From Komagataeibacter sp. FNDCF1 (GTDB taxonomy: Bacteria; Pseudomonadota; Alphaproteobacteria; Acetobacterales; Acetobacteraceae), in assembly GCF_021295335.1 (NCBI RefSeq), contig NZ_JAIWOT010000001.1, positions 1,119,001 to 1,183,000 of the forward strand: a stretch of DNA of 64,000 nt. Direction: 5' to 3'. The notes under the pieces were generated by a model. That model had not been told where the DNA came from. It did no database searches and saw nothing but the letters and a program-made list of their open reading frames with translations. This document shows positions 16,841 through 28,313 of this stretch, piece by piece. Position numbers and translations under genes: made by a program. Position 1 is the first letter of the stretch. Each line of letters starts with the position of its first letter.

Positions 16841-17779
16841 TTAAAGTTTCCAGATCGCAACGGCTCCGTCAAGCGCGCTCCCTTCCTTCAGCAGAAATTC
16901 CGCGCCCGGCATGCCGGACAGGACCCCCGCGACCAGATGCCGCCACCAGCCCCGCGTGGCTGCGGGGCCAATATCAACGGGCCTGGCATCACCGGGCAGA
17001 TGCGTGCTTCTGGCCAGCCACTGACGCGCATCCTCCATGGAGCCGATTTCATCCACCAGCCCCAGCTTCAGCGCCTGCTGACCCGTATAGGGACGTCCAT
17101 CAGCCAGTTCACGCACACGCCCGACGGGCATATGGCGGTCCTGCGCCACGACATTTACAAAGAAATCGTAAAGGTCCGCGATGACATCCTGCAGCATCCC
17201 GCGCCCTTCGGGTGAAAGCGGCCTGACGACGGATGGCTGCCCCTTCATCGGCCCGGAGACAAGCTGGTCAACATGCACCCCCACCCGATCCAGCAGGGTC
17301 GAGACATCGGGAGATTCCAGAATGACCCCGATGGATCCGGTCAATGTCGAGCGATTGGCAAAGATACGGCTGGCAGGCACCGATATCATGTAACCGGCCG
17401 ATGCCGCGACGCTGCCCATGGACACCACGACCGGCTTGCGCCGCGCAAAAGCAGCCACTGCATCATGCAGTTCCTCGCCGCCGGTTACGGCGCCACCGGG
17501 GCTGTTCACTTCCAGCACCAGCCCCCTGACCGCATCATCATCGGCAGCCTTGCGCAGGGCCTCGACATTTTCATGCTCGTCGGAAGCAACGATTCCCTGC
17601 ACCTTCAGATGCACCAGATGTGGCCCGGGATGGCCCGGCCACCCACCCCCGGACGGGTGCGCGAACGCCACGATGCAGGCAAGCACAAAAAAGGCCACGG
17701 CCCCACCCCGCCAGAACAGCAGGCGGCGATGGAGCGACGTGGCACGCAGGCGTGTATCGGGGTCAGTATCCATGATCAT
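16841..17779 (-). CDS. sppA: Signal peptide peptidase SppA-type S49 protease
   Basis: A 312-residue membrane-anchored serine protease that degrades cleaved signal peptides. One transmembrane helix (~24-42) leads to a ClpP-like fold with the nucleophile Ser in '[12 protein letters not shown]' and the general base Lys in 'TLTGSIGVI...' onward ('GPMKGQ' region). '[20 protein letters not shown]' is the typical S49 strand-loop. This is the short (67K-less) type found in most bacteria. Start may be the second ATG six bases on. It precedes ihfB, as in other alphaproteobacteria. Confidence 0.9.
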   Translation of the reverse strand: MIMDTDPDTRLRATSLHRRLLFWRGGAVAFFVLACIVAFAHPSGGGWPGHPGPHLVHLKVQGIVASDEHENVEALRKAADDDAVRGLVLEVNSPGGAVTGGEELHDAVAAFARRKPVVVSMGSVAASAGYMISVPASRIFANRSTLTGSIGVILESPDVSTLLDRVGVHVDQLVSGPMKGQPSVVRPLSPEGRGMLQDVIADLYDFFVNVVAQDRHMPVGRVRELADGRPYTGQQALKLGLVDEIGSMEDARQWLARSTHLPGDARPVDIGPAATRGWWRHLVAGVLSGMPGAEFLLKEGSALDGAVAIWKL

Positions 17780-17839
17780 GCACTATCATGGATGCCATTC
17801 ACACCGAAGGCAGGATTTCAGGAGACCTGAAAAGGACGG

Positions 17840-18307
17840 TCAGGTCCTGCGGCGGCGACCGGGCCGGGCCGGGGCATCGGTTCCGGCGGATATGCCGGCG
17901 GAGGCAGCCGTGATCTTGCGGCCCAGCCCGATCTCGCGCGCAAGGCTGGAGCGACGCTCGGCATAGTTGGGGGCGACCATGGGATATTCCGGGGGCAGGT
18001 TCCAGCGCTCACGGTACTGTTCCGGCGTCATGCCATAGGCACTGTGCAGGTGGCGCTTGAGCATCTTGAGCTTCTTGCCGTCTTCCAGACAGACGATGTA
18101 GTCGGGAAATACCGAACGCTTGACCGGTACCGCAGGCTGGAGCTTCTCAGGTTCCCCAACCGGGCGGCCGGCAGAGGAAAGCGCCTGATAGACCTGACGA
18201 ATCAGGTCCGGCAGCACGTCAGCCGCAACACTATTGTTTGAAACATGCGCCGACACGATCTGTGTCGTGAGCTCCAGACATGAAAAATCCTGCTCGGTAT
18301 CAGACAT
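17840..18307 (-). CDS. MucR/Ros-family transcriptional regulator
   Basis: A 155-residue zinc-finger regulator of the Ros/MucR family, which in alphaproteobacteria controls exopolysaccharide, motility and cell-cycle genes. 'DYIVCLEDGKKLKMLKRHLH' (70-88) carries the zinc ligands Cys73, Asp, His86 and nearby His, and 'YGMTPEQYRERWNLPPEYPM' is the family signature. The ATG at 18307 (MSDTEQ) is used: GGAACA stands 9 bases before it. A basic tail, PGRRRRT, ends the protein. It stands alone, with ~200 bp of AT-rich DNA upstream. Confidence 0.92.
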   Translation of the reverse strand: MSDTEQDFSCLELTTQIVSAHVSNNSVAADVLPDLIRQVYQALSSAGRPVGEPEKLQPAVPVKRSVFPDYIVCLEDGKKLKMLKRHLHSAYGMTPEQYRERWNLPPEYPMVAPNYAERRSSLAREIGLGRKITAASAGISAGTDAPARPGRRRRT

Positions 18308-18557
18308 AATGTGTTCCGTGTCTCCATAACAACCAACAGCCGCGATATATTCACGAGCCATTCGAGCAGGTTCATATACGAACGCATCAATATTTACAAC
18401 ACTAATCGCGGAAAATTTTCCTATCATTGCGATACACTATTTAACGTCTTCCCCCTGACCGGCAGTATTCAATCATACTATTGGGTCAAAATGTTTTGTT
18501 TCGAATGAATTTGATACAAATCTTCTTAATTTAGCCACATCTTTCACCGCTACCCGT

Positions 18558-18962
18558 TCAGGAATCCTGCCCAATCCGGGCAAAATAGGCTGCATCCCCT
18601 TCCTGCCCCACCGGACCTGCGGGCCGCCTGCCGCGCAGCAGGCTGCCCAGGCGCTCCATGTCAAAATCCGGATCACATACGGCGCAGATCAGACGGATCC
18701 GCGTTTCCTCCGTATTATCCTTAATACTGTAAATGACCTGCCGGGCCTCCTTGCGTGTCACAACAATTTCGGCGCGCCTGAGTTCCGCAAGCTGCTGGCT
18801 CAGGGTTGGCTGGCCGATGCCGGTCCGCGCCTCGATCTCCCCCACGCTTTTCTCCCCGTCCAGCAGGCAGGCCAGCACCATCAGGCGTTGCGGCTGGGCC
18901 AGCAGGCGCAGGCGCTGTACGAGATGTTCCGCAAGTTCACGCGTTCTGGGCAGATTGGGCAT
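18558..18962 (-). CDS. ArsR-family repressor, BigR/SqrR-like persulfide sensor
   Basis: A 134-residue winged-helix repressor. 'QLLAQPQRLMVLACLL' and 'GQPTLSQQLAELRRAEIVVTRKEARQVIYSI' are typical ArsR. Cys32 and Cys93 (ACLL and LICAVC) match the spacing of the two cysteines that form a disulfide or polysulfide bridge in BigR and SqrR; an extra Cys96 is present. I prefer the ATG at 18962, which has AAGGGA upstream, over the TTG 21 bases earlier. A TauE/SafE transporter diverges from it, the usual partner of BigR, so sulfide or sulfite stress control is likely. Confidence 0.8.
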   Translation of the reverse strand: MPNLPRTRELAEHLVQRLRLLAQPQRLMVLACLLDGEKSVGEIEARTGIGQPTLSQQLAELRRAEIVVTRKEARQVIYSIKDNTEETRIRLICAVCDPDFDMERLGSLLRGRRPAGPVGQEGDAAYFARIGQDS

Positions 18963-19070
18963 CCACTCATTTCCCTTAACCAATTACCGCCACCAGCGTA
19001 CCATAATAGCATGCCCATCACCACTGGCCCCGCCCGGCCACAACGTCGCCAGCCCGGACAGGCTTGCCAA

Positions 19071-19107
19071 AACATATACATAATATAATAAATCATTAAA
19101 TAATTAC
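19071..19107. promoter_or_regulatory. Probable operator/promoter of the ArsR-TauE pair
   Basis: A very AT-rich block (ATAATATAATAAATCATT and onward) in GC-rich surroundings, with imperfect dyad symmetry centred near 19093. It lies between the divergent repressor and transporter genes, where BigR-type repressors bind AT-rich palindromes. Confidence 0.5.
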
Positions 19108-19203
19108 AGACAGCCTCCACAATGCCCCATAACGGGAGCCACCCCATGACCACCCGCCTGTCCGCCCCGCCATCCTCACCATGCCGCGCCCGCCTCCTGC
19201 CCC

Positions 19204-19992
19204 ATGCCTGACCTGCTTTCCAGCCTGCTCGGACTGCTAAGCGGCGGCGTGATCGGCTTCACACTCGGACTGGTGGGGGGTGGTGGCTCGATCCTTGCCG
19301 TACCGCTGCTGCTTTACGTGGTGGGCATTACCGACCCGCACCGGGCCATTGGCACCAGTGCAATGGCTGTAACCATCAACGCCCTGTGCAACCTTGTCAG
19401 CCATGCCCGTACCGGTGGCGTGCAATGGAAATGCGCCTTCCTGTTCGCCAGTTCAGGCGTGCTGGGTGCACTGGCCGGGGCTGGCTGTGGCAGGATGGTC
19501 AATGGCCAGAGGCTTTTATTCCTATTTTCCCTTATCATGCTGGCGGTGGGGACACTCATGCTGCGGGGCTGCCGAAGCGCAAAACAGACGTCACGCGGGC
19601 CCGAACGCACATCCCCCCTGCCCGTGCTGGCCTATGGCGCCATAACCGGATTCTGTTCGGGCTTTTTCGGCATTGGCGGCGGGTTCCTGATCGTTCCGGC
19701 CCTGCTGGCGGCAACCGGCATGCCCATGCTCAACGCCATCGGCACATCGCTCGTGGCCGTGTGCGCCTTCGGGCTGACGACTTCGGTCAGCTATGCCATG
19801 GCAGGCATGGTGGACCTGCCCATGGTGGGACTGCTGGTGGCGGGTGGCCTGGCGGGCGGCATGGGTGGCACCATGCTGGCACGCCGGCTGGGTCGTCAGC
19901 CGCACTACCTGCGCCTGGTCTTTGCCTGCCTGATCTTTCTTGTGGCATTCTACATGATGTGGCGCAGCGCACGCGCACTGGGCCTTGCCTGA
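19204..19992 (+). CDS. TauE/SafE-family sulfite or sulfur-compound exporter
   Basis: A 262-residue membrane protein with about eight helices arranged as two repeats, each with a glycine-rich motif: 'GLVGGGGSILAVPLLLYVVG' and 'GFFGIGGGFLIVPALLAATG'. 'IGTSAMAVTINALCNL' and 'IGTSLVAVCAFGLTTSVSY' are the paired family segments. TauE/SafE proteins move sulfite, sulfoacetate or related anions across the inner membrane. The divergent BigR-like gene suggests induction by reactive sulfur. The ATG at 19204 begins the first helix correctly. Confidence 0.85.
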   Translation: MPDLLSSLLGLLSGGVIGFTLGLVGGGGSILAVPLLLYVVGITDPHRAIGTSAMAVTINALCNLVSHARTGGVQWKCAFLFASSGVLGALAGAGCGRMVNGQRLLFLFSLIMLAVGTLMLRGCRSAKQTSRGPERTSPLPVLAYGAITGFCSGFFGIGGGFLIVPALLAATGMPMLNAIGTSLVAVCAFGLTTSVSYAMAGMVDLPMVGLLVAGGLAGGMGGTMLARRLGRQPHYLRLVFACLIFLVAFYMMWRSARALGLA

Positions 19993-20056
19993 CGCCCCGC
20001 CCTGATCCGGGCGCGCCCCGGCCACCCCGCGCCCCAGCATCGGGACCACGACCGTC

Positions 20057-21271
20057 ATGACACAGACCACCGTAACGCTTGCCCACCCGATCGACTTCGC
20101 AACATGGCGCGTCATGACCCGCGCCCTTGTGAGCCGGGGCGTGCCCCCGCAGGCCATCTCGTGGCAGGTCGCCACCGATGGCGCACCGGCCACATCCCCA
20201 CCGGATCCATCGCCGGGCGCGCCCGGCTTTTCCGTCCCGCGTGAAAGCATGCGCCTTGCCGCCGCCGTCATCCAGTCGATGCTGCCCGGCCGTTTTACCC
20301 TTGCCTACGGCCTGATCCATGCCTGCGCCACCAACACCGAACCCGACCCCACGGATCTGGAGCACATCAGGGCGGCAGCCGAACTCGTGCGTGCGGAAAC
20401 CGTACGACTGCGCCAGAACCTGCTGACCCTGATGCAGCCGGGTGCGCCCCTGCACGCGTCCTTTCCCGCCCGGACCTTTGCCCCCGAGAGCAATGCGCGC
20501 TTCATCACCCTTCAGCTCTCGCTCATGCCATGGCAGCTTGCCCTGCCCGGGCGTGAACTGCACTGGACGGGTGAAAGCCTGCTTTACGGCCAGGCTGACC
20601 CCCTGCAGGTCCTGGCGCCCGATAGCCTTCCCCCGCCCGTGCTGCCCCTGGTGGCGGATCTGGATATCGGACGCATCACCAGCCTGCGCGCCGTGGCTCT
20701 GGCGGCCCGGACCTGCCTGATCTGCCCCATGGCCCGCCATGCAACCCGGACCGTGTTTGGCGAGGGCGAAAGCACGGCGCGCATGATGTTCGTGGGTGAA
20801 CAGCCCGGTGACCAGGAAGACCGCGCGGGCCGCCCCTTCGTCGGCCCGGCGGGGCAACTGTTCGACCGCGCGCTGGAGGAAGCCGGGCTGGACCGCGCGG
20901 ATGCGTATGTGACCAACACCGTCAAGCATTTCAAATTCCAGCCCCGTGGCACCCGCCGCATCCATGAAAAGGCGGGAGCGGAGGAAATCGCAGCCTGCGC
21001 GCCATGGCTCGCGGCGGAGCGACGCATCATCCGTCCGCAGGTACTGGTCATGCTGGGGGCAACGGCGGCGTCCGCCCTGCTGGGCCGCCGGGTTACAATC
21101 GGTCACGAACGCTCCCGCCCCATTCCCATGGAGGATGGCAGCACCGGAATGGTGACGGTGCATCCATCCTATCTGCTACGCCTGCCCGATGAAAACACCC
21201 GCACGCGCGAATATGCCCGCTTCGTGGCCGACCTGCGCCTGGCCGCGACGCATCTCGCCCCCACCCCGTAA
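20057..21271 (+). CDS. UdgX-type uracil-DNA glycosylase fused to a degenerate DUF4130 domain
   Basis: A 404-residue fusion. Residues ~215-400 are UdgX: 'FVGEQPGDQEDRAGRPFVGP' (motif A), the UdgX-specific loop 'RGTRRIHEKA' with His303, the residue that in UdgX becomes covalently linked to the abasic sugar, and 'VHPSYLLRLP' (motif B). Cys220 and Cys223 begin the iron-sulfur ligand set. Residues 1-190 resemble the DUF4130 (TIGR03915) module often fused to or beside UdgX, but short and lacking several conserved positions. Role: excising and trapping uracil in DNA. It follows the TauE gene by 64 bp on the same strand. Confidence 0.88.
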   Translation: MTQTTVTLAHPIDFATWRVMTRALVSRGVPPQAISWQVATDGAPATSPPDPSPGAPGFSVPRESMRLAAAVIQSMLPGRFTLAYGLIHACATNTEPDPTDLEHIRAAAELVRAETVRLRQNLLTLMQPGAPLHASFPARTFAPESNARFITLQLSLMPWQLALPGRELHWTGESLLYGQADPLQVLAPDSLPPPVLPLVADLDIGRITSLRAVALAARTCLICPMARHATRTVFGEGESTARMMFVGEQPGDQEDRAGRPFVGPAGQLFDRALEEAGLDRADAYVTNTVKHFKFQPRGTRRIHEKAGAEEIAACAPWLAAERRIIRPQVLVMLGATAASALLGRRVTIGHERSRPIPMEDGSTGMVTVHPSYLLRLPDENTRTREYARFVADLRLAATHLAPTP

Positions 21272-21376
21272 TCCCGCCACGAGGAAAGCCGATGCCAGAT
21301 ATGCGCGCGAGGCACCATTACGTGATGGCAAGATGCGTTATGGATAAGGCGCCCCTTGTGCCGGAAGCCGCTTATC

Positions 21377-23581
21377 GTGCCTGCAGACCTCAATCTTCTG
21401 CCCTCGTTCCTGACCCGCATTTTCAGCGGGAAGCATTTCCCCACCATCCGTGCGCCCGGTTACGCACGGATGAGCGGGCTGAAATGGCTCTATGCCCCGA
21501 CACCCGAAGCCCTGGCCTTTGCGGTGCGTACAACAGTGGCGGCGCTGATGGCGCTGACTATCGCCATGTGGATGGAACTGGACGACCCGCCGTGGGCTGC
21601 CATGACCGTATGGATCGTGGCCCAGGGTTCACGTGGGGAAAGCCTGTCCAAGGCCCGGTGGCGACTGGTGGGCACAGCGGTGGGCGCCATCAGCGCGGTC
21701 ATTCTGGTCTGTTCCTTTCCGCAGGCGCCGTGGCTGTTCTTCCCCGCCATCAGCATATGGATCGGCCTGTGCTGCATGCTCGCGACACTTGTGCGCAACT
21801 TCCGTTCCTATGCGCTTGTGCTGTCGGGCTATACCTGCGCCATCATTGCACTGGCCGCTACACGCGACCCTGACAACATCTTCATGATCACCATGTCCCG
21901 CACGAGCTATATCGTGCTGGGCATCACGTGCGAGACGCTGGTGGCGGTGCTGTTCGCGCACAACCTTGCCTCCAGCGCGCGCAGGAACATGCGCCAGAAG
22001 ATCCAGATGGCGCTGGGCAGCGCCACCGACGCGGTGGCCAACCTGCTGGCAGGCGATGAAGCGGCCTTCGTCCGTTCGCGTGCCCTGTTCGGCACGATCC
22101 TGAGCATCAACGACCAGATCGAGTTCAGTGAAGTCGAGATGGGCCCCCACGGGCATGAAGGCGACCACGCACGCGCAGCGCTGGCCGCCGTGTCGGTCCT
22201 GCTCTCACGCGGCCTGGGCATGATGGCGCGCATCAAGGCGCTGGAGACGCGTAACGAACAGTTTACCGAAACCTCGCTCCTGACGCGTACCTTCCTGCTG
22301 GGCGTGCCCGCCCGGCTGGAAAATGATGCCGAAATCCCGCATATCCAGCAGGACCTGCAGGACCTGCGCGGTGTGTGCCGCCAGCGCATAATCGATGCCC
22401 TGACACAGGAGATCAGCACCGCCACCACGACAGAGACCGCGGAGGTGGATGACCTGCTGAACTGCCGCATCCTGCACAACGCGCTGGATGAACTGCTGGG
22501 CGAACTGGAACAGGCGATCCATGAATTCGATGCAAGCCAGCACGAAATCCGGGGCGACCACTTCCATTTCCGTATCGAGGCGCATCGTGACTTCAAGGAA
22601 GCGGCCTATAACGGCATCCGTGCCGCCGTGGCTATCGGCACCTCCGCCCTGATATGGGAGGTCACGGCCTGGGCCAACGGCATCGGCTTCATCACCATGG
22701 TGGCGGTCACGTGCGGGCTGTTCGCCACGCGTGAGAACCCGGTGGTGGGGACCATGAACTTCCTGCGCGGGGCATGCTGGGCGGTGCTGGTCTCCGGCTT
22801 CCTGGTGCTGCTGTTCATGCCGCGCCCTGCGGAGTTTGAAATGCTGGCCGCCGTCCTTGCCCTGCCCATGATTGCGGGCGGACTTGCCGCGCGCAATCCC
22901 GCCACGGCGGGGGCGGCCGCGTCCTACTGCCTGTTCCTGCCCAATCTGGTGGGGCCGGGCAACCAGACCCGGCTGAACGAAATCGCGTATTTCAACGCCT
23001 CCTTCGCACTTCTGTGCAGTATCGGCTTTGCGGTGCTGATCTTCCGCGCGGTGCTGCCGTTCGACAATGACGAGGAACGCTGGCGCATGCGCAACCGCAC
23101 GCTGCATGACCTGCGTCACCTGGCCTCCGCCCAGCCCATGCCGCGCACCCAGTCATGGATCGGGCGTAATACGGACCGCTTCTCGCGCCTGATCCGCCAT
23201 GCGGGCCCCACGCCCACGCCCACCATCGAGGCCTATCTGCAGGGCACGCTTTCAGCCATGACCATCGGGCTGAACATCATCCGCCTGCGTGTGGTGCTGG
23301 AACGCGGGCAGTTGCCACCGGCAGCCCATCGCGCCATTGAACTGTTCCTGAGCCGCATGTCCCAGTTCAGCGGCCGCTACGGGCGCTTCGGACGCACGGC
23401 ACGGGTGGCGCGCGGGGCCACGCGCAGCCTGCGGCGGCTGGAAGCGGCGGAGGCCAATATCACATCCCGTATCGAGATGACCCGCGCCATTGCCTACCTG
23501 CTGGTCATTTCCTATGAACTGGGGGCCAATGCAGCCTTCCTTGATGCCTCCCAGCCCTACCGCGCCAGCGACGCGTCATGA
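21377..23581 (+). CDS. FUSC-family inner-membrane efflux protein (AaeB/PET type)
   Basis: A 734-residue protein with two hydrophobic blocks of about five helices each (~residues 30-190 and ~415-560) and large cytosolic helical regions, the layout of FUSC/AaeB aromatic-acid exporters. 'DDPPWAAMTVWIVAQGSRGESLSKARWRLVGT' in the first block is the classic FUSC motif. GTG at 21377 is chosen because GGAAG stands nine bases upstream; the frame also has an earlier TTG and a later ATG. AaeB partners with an AaeA membrane-fusion protein, and no such gene is adjacent. The substrate is unknown. Confidence 0.82.
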   Translation: MPADLNLLPSFLTRIFSGKHFPTIRAPGYARMSGLKWLYAPTPEALAFAVRTTVAALMALTIAMWMELDDPPWAAMTVWIVAQGSRGESLSKARWRLVGTAVGAISAVILVCSFPQAPWLFFPAISIWIGLCCMLATLVRNFRSYALVLSGYTCAIIALAATRDPDNIFMITMSRTSYIVLGITCETLVAVLFAHNLASSARRNMRQKIQMALGSATDAVANLLAGDEAAFVRSRALFGTILSINDQIEFSEVEMGPHGHEGDHARAALAAVSVLLSRGLGMMARIKALETRNEQFTETSLLTRTFLLGVPARLENDAEIPHIQQDLQDLRGVCRQRIIDALTQEISTATTTETAEVDDLLNCRILHNALDELLGELEQAIHEFDASQHEIRGDHFHFRIEAHRDFKEAAYNGIRAAVAIGTSALIWEVTAWANGIGFITMVAVTCGLFATRENPVVGTMNFLRGACWAVLVSGFLVLLFMPRPAEFEMLAAVLALPMIAGGLAARNPATAGAAASYCLFLPNLVGPGNQTRLNEIAYFNASFALLCSIGFAVLIFRAVLPFDNDEERWRMRNRTLHDLRHLASAQPMPRTQSWIGRNTDRFSRLIRHAGPTPTPTIEAYLQGTLSAMTIGLNIIRLRVVLERGQLPPAAHRAIELFLSRMSQFSGRYGRFGRTARVARGATRSLRRLEAAEANITSRIEMTRAIAYLLVISYELGANAAFLDASQPYRASDAS

Positions 23582-23619
23582 CCGTGGCCTGACGCGCGGC
23601 GGGGGGGCCGGAGCCAGAC

Positions 23620-24957
23620 ATGACCCCTTCCCCCCTCCCCGCCGATGCCGCCCTGCGCGGGCATGTCATCACCTTTCGCGGCAATCCATTCCTCACGGCG
23701 CCCGATGCGGCGCTGGTTGATGAACCCGACGGGCTTGTCATCATACAGGCGGGGCGCATCACCCATGTCGGCCCGTACGGCCAGACGGTGGCGCACCTGC
23801 CGCCAGGGCTGGAGGTAACAGATTACCACGGCTGCCTGATCTCGGCAGGCTTTGTGGACACCCATGTCCACTACCCGCAGCTGCCCATGATCGCGGCTTA
23901 CGGCGAACAACTGCTGGAATGGCTGGAACGCTACACCTTCCCCACCGAACGCCGCTTTGCCGATGAAGCCTATGCCACCGCCATCGCCCGGCGTTTCCTG
24001 TCCGAACTGCTACGTGGCGGGACCACTACGGCTGCGGTATACTGCACCGTCCACCCGCAGTCGGTTGATGCGTTCTTTGCCGAATCCACCCGCCTTGGCA
24101 CCCGCATGGTGGCGGGCAAGGTGCTGATGGACCGCAACGCGCCCGATTACCTGCGGGATACGGCGCAGCAGGGCCATGACGAATCGCTGGCGCTGATCGA
24201 ACGCTGGCACGGCAAAAACCGGCAGCATTATGCCGTAACGCCGCGCTTCGCCCCCACCAGCACACCCGCGCAGCTTGAAGCGGCAGGCAGCCTGCTGGCG
24301 CGTGACGAAACGCTGTTCATGCAGACCCACCTGGCCGAGAACCGGACGGAAGTGGCCTGGGTGGCTGAACTGTTCCCCGATAGCCGGTCCTACCTTGATG
24401 TGTATGACCGCGCGGGCCTTGTGCGCCCGCGCAGCGTGATGGGACATGCGATCCATATCGATGAGCATGACCTGCACCGCTGCCACGCCACCGGCTGCGC
24501 GCTGGCGCACTGTCCTACCTCCAACCTGTTTCTGGGCAGTGGCGCGTTCAGGCTGTTCGATGCGCTTTCCCCCGCACGCCCGGTCCGCACAGGGCTGGGC
24601 ACGGATGTGGGGGCGGGTACCAGCCTGTCACAGCTGCGATCCATGAACGAAGCCTACAAGATCGCGCAGACGGGCGGCCATACGCTGCACCCGGTGCAGG
24701 CCTTCTGGCTGGCTACGGCAGGCGGCGCGCATGCCCTGCACCTTGATGACGTGATTGGTACGATCGCCCCCGGCATGGATGCCGATCTGTGCATACTCGA
24801 CCCCCAGGCCACACCGCTGCAGGCGCTGCGCACCCAGATGTGCGACAGCACGGCCGACATACTGTTCACGCTCATGATGCTGGGCGATGACCGCAGCATC
24901 CGCGCCACCTACGTGGCGGGCCGGCTGGTGCATGACCGCGACAGGACTGGAATGTAG
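23620..24957 (+). CDS. guaD: Guanine deaminase
   Basis: A 445-residue zinc amidohydrolase that turns guanine into xanthine and ammonia in purine salvage. 'GFVDTHVHYPQLPMIAAYGEQLLEWLERYTFPTE' is the guanine-deaminase form of the first metal motif. Further metal ligands are in 'FMQTHLAEN' and 'VMGHAIHI', with Asp in 'GLGTDVGAGTSLSQLRSM'. Length is normal. With guaA and the BMP importer it makes this window rich in purine genes. It converges with the tRNA-Ser gene 21 bp away. Confidence 0.95.
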   Translation: MTPSPLPADAALRGHVITFRGNPFLTAPDAALVDEPDGLVIIQAGRITHVGPYGQTVAHLPPGLEVTDYHGCLISAGFVDTHVHYPQLPMIAAYGEQLLEWLERYTFPTERRFADEAYATAIARRFLSELLRGGTTTAAVYCTVHPQSVDAFFAESTRLGTRMVAGKVLMDRNAPDYLRDTAQQGHDESLALIERWHGKNRQHYAVTPRFAPTSTPAQLEAAGSLLARDETLFMQTHLAENRTEVAWVAELFPDSRSYLDVYDRAGLVRPRSVMGHAIHIDEHDLHRCHATGCALAHCPTSNLFLGSGAFRLFDALSPARPVRTGLGTDVGAGTSLSQLRSMNEAYKIAQTGGHTLHPVQAFWLATAGGAHALHLDDVIGTIAPGMDADLCILDPQATPLQALRTQMCDSTADILFTLMMLGDDRSIRATYVAGRLVHDRDRTGM

Positions 24958-24978
24958 GGGAAAACACACGCGATGCAG

Positions 24979-25068
<90 letters not shown>

Positions 25069-25091
25069 AACTGCACGCGGTGATGCAGCGG

Positions 25092-25120
25092 CTTATAGGG
25101 GCGCACGGGAATGGGCGCAA
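25092..25120 (-). promoter_or_regulatory. Probable promoter of tRNA-Ser
   Basis: On the minus strand TTGCGC (25120-25115) and TATAAG (25097-25092) are 17 bp apart, and the tRNA begins 23 bp past the -10 box. Confidence 0.6.
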
Positions 25121-25159
25121 GGGGTCTTTTTTACCCCGCCCCGTGCCCCATAAAAAATA

Positions 25160-25188
25160 TTGACCTGCGCCCCCCCACCCAGTAAAAG
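25160..25188 (+). promoter_or_regulatory. Possible promoter of rplU-rpmA
   Basis: TTGACC (25160-25165) is followed after 17 bp by TAAAAG (25183-25188). That leaves a leader of about 120 bases before rplU, long enough for control by L21 but with no fold that I can prove. Confidence 0.4.
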
Positions 25189-25315
25189 CCCGCATTCACC
25201 CCGCGCGGACGGGGCGCCGCTGCAATTGCGGCCAATATAAAAAAGCGACTGGGCCGTGTCGCCTGCACCATCACGGTGCCGCACACGCCAAGAGATCGGA
25301 AAGACAGATAGAGAC

Positions 25316-25630
25316 ATGTTTGCAGTTATCCGTACCGGCGGTAAGCAGTACCGCGTTGCCAAGGACGCCGTCCTGAAGATTGAAAAGCTGGAAGGCGAAG
25401 CCGGCGCCACGATCACCTTCGACCAGGTTCTGGCCGTTGGCGGCGAAGGCGGCACGACCATTGGCGCGCCCACGGTAAAGGGCGCGACCGTCACGGCAAC
25501 CGTGATCGCGCAGGACCGTCTGGCGAAGGTCATCATCTTCAAGAAGCGCCGCCGGCAGAACAGCCGCCGCAAGAATGGCCACCGCCAGCCGGTGACCGTG
25601 GTGCGCATCTCCGCGATCAACGCCGCCTGA
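25316..25630 (+). CDS. rplU: 50S ribosomal protein L21
   Basis: A 104-residue ribosomal protein that binds 23S rRNA. It opens '[20 protein letters not shown]', and '[21 protein letters not shown]' is the L21 signature. I start at MFAV because the family starts there and the 20 preceding codons do not belong. It is followed by rpmA after 63 bp, a near-universal pairing. Confidence 0.97.
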   Translation: MFAVIRTGGKQYRVAKDAVLKIEKLEGEAGATITFDQVLAVGGEGGTTIGAPTVKGATVTATVIAQDRLAKVIIFKKRRRQNSRRKNGHRQPVTVVRISAINAA

Positions 25631-25693
25631 TCCCCCGCCCGGTTGCGACCGGGCCGGTTCGATCAGAGATTTCAGTTTTAAGGAGTTCAGGCA

Positions 25694-25963
25694 ATGGCAC
25701 AAAAAAAGGCAGGCGGTTCGTCCCGTAACGGACGCGATAGCGCCGGGCGCCGTCTTGGCGTCAAGAAGTTTGGTGGCGAAAGCGTCATCGCAGGCAACAT
25801 CATCGTCCGCCAGCGCGGCACGAAGATGAAGCCCGGTGTGAATGTTGGCGTGGGCCGCGACCACACCCTGTTTTCCCTGGTGGACGGACATGTGAAGTTC
25901 GAACGCCGTGCGGAAGGCCGTGTGCACGTATCCGTGCAGACCCTGCCGCTGGCAGCGGAATAA
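25694..25963 (+). CDS. rpmA: 50S ribosomal protein L27
   Basis: An 89-residue ribosomal protein whose N-terminal tail reaches the peptidyl-transferase centre. '[20 protein letters not shown]' and '[21 protein letters not shown]' are diagnostic. AAGGAG precedes the ATG. A terminator follows before obgE, so rplU-rpmA is a unit of its own. Confidence 0.98.
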   Translation: MAQKKAGGSSRNGRDSAGRRLGVKKFGGESVIAGNIIVRQRGTKMKPGVNVGVGRDHTLFSLVDGHVKFERRAEGRVHVSVQTLPLAAE

Positions 25964-26001
25964 GGCATACGCCTTAATCACTGCGGGAATACCCGAATTG
26001 A

Positions 26002-26033
26002 GGGGGGCGGTCATTCTGGCCGTCCCCCTTTTT
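26002..26033 (+). terminator. Terminator after rpmA
   Basis: GGGGGCGG pairs with CCGTCCCCC (one bulged base) across a short loop and is followed by CTTTTTCG. It separates rplU-rpmA from obgE-proB. Confidence 0.75.
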
Positions 26034-26088
26034 CGTATGGTGCCGGGCATGGTTTCCGGCATCATGCATGCACAAAGGGCGCGCGTGA

Positions 26089-28307
<2,219 letters not shown>

Positions 28308-28313
28308 GCCTGC

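Noticed and set aside
19787-21163. A 458-residue minus-strand open frame opposite the TauE and UdgX genes
   Set aside because: It spans two real genes and their junction; composition is that of antisense GC-rich DNA.
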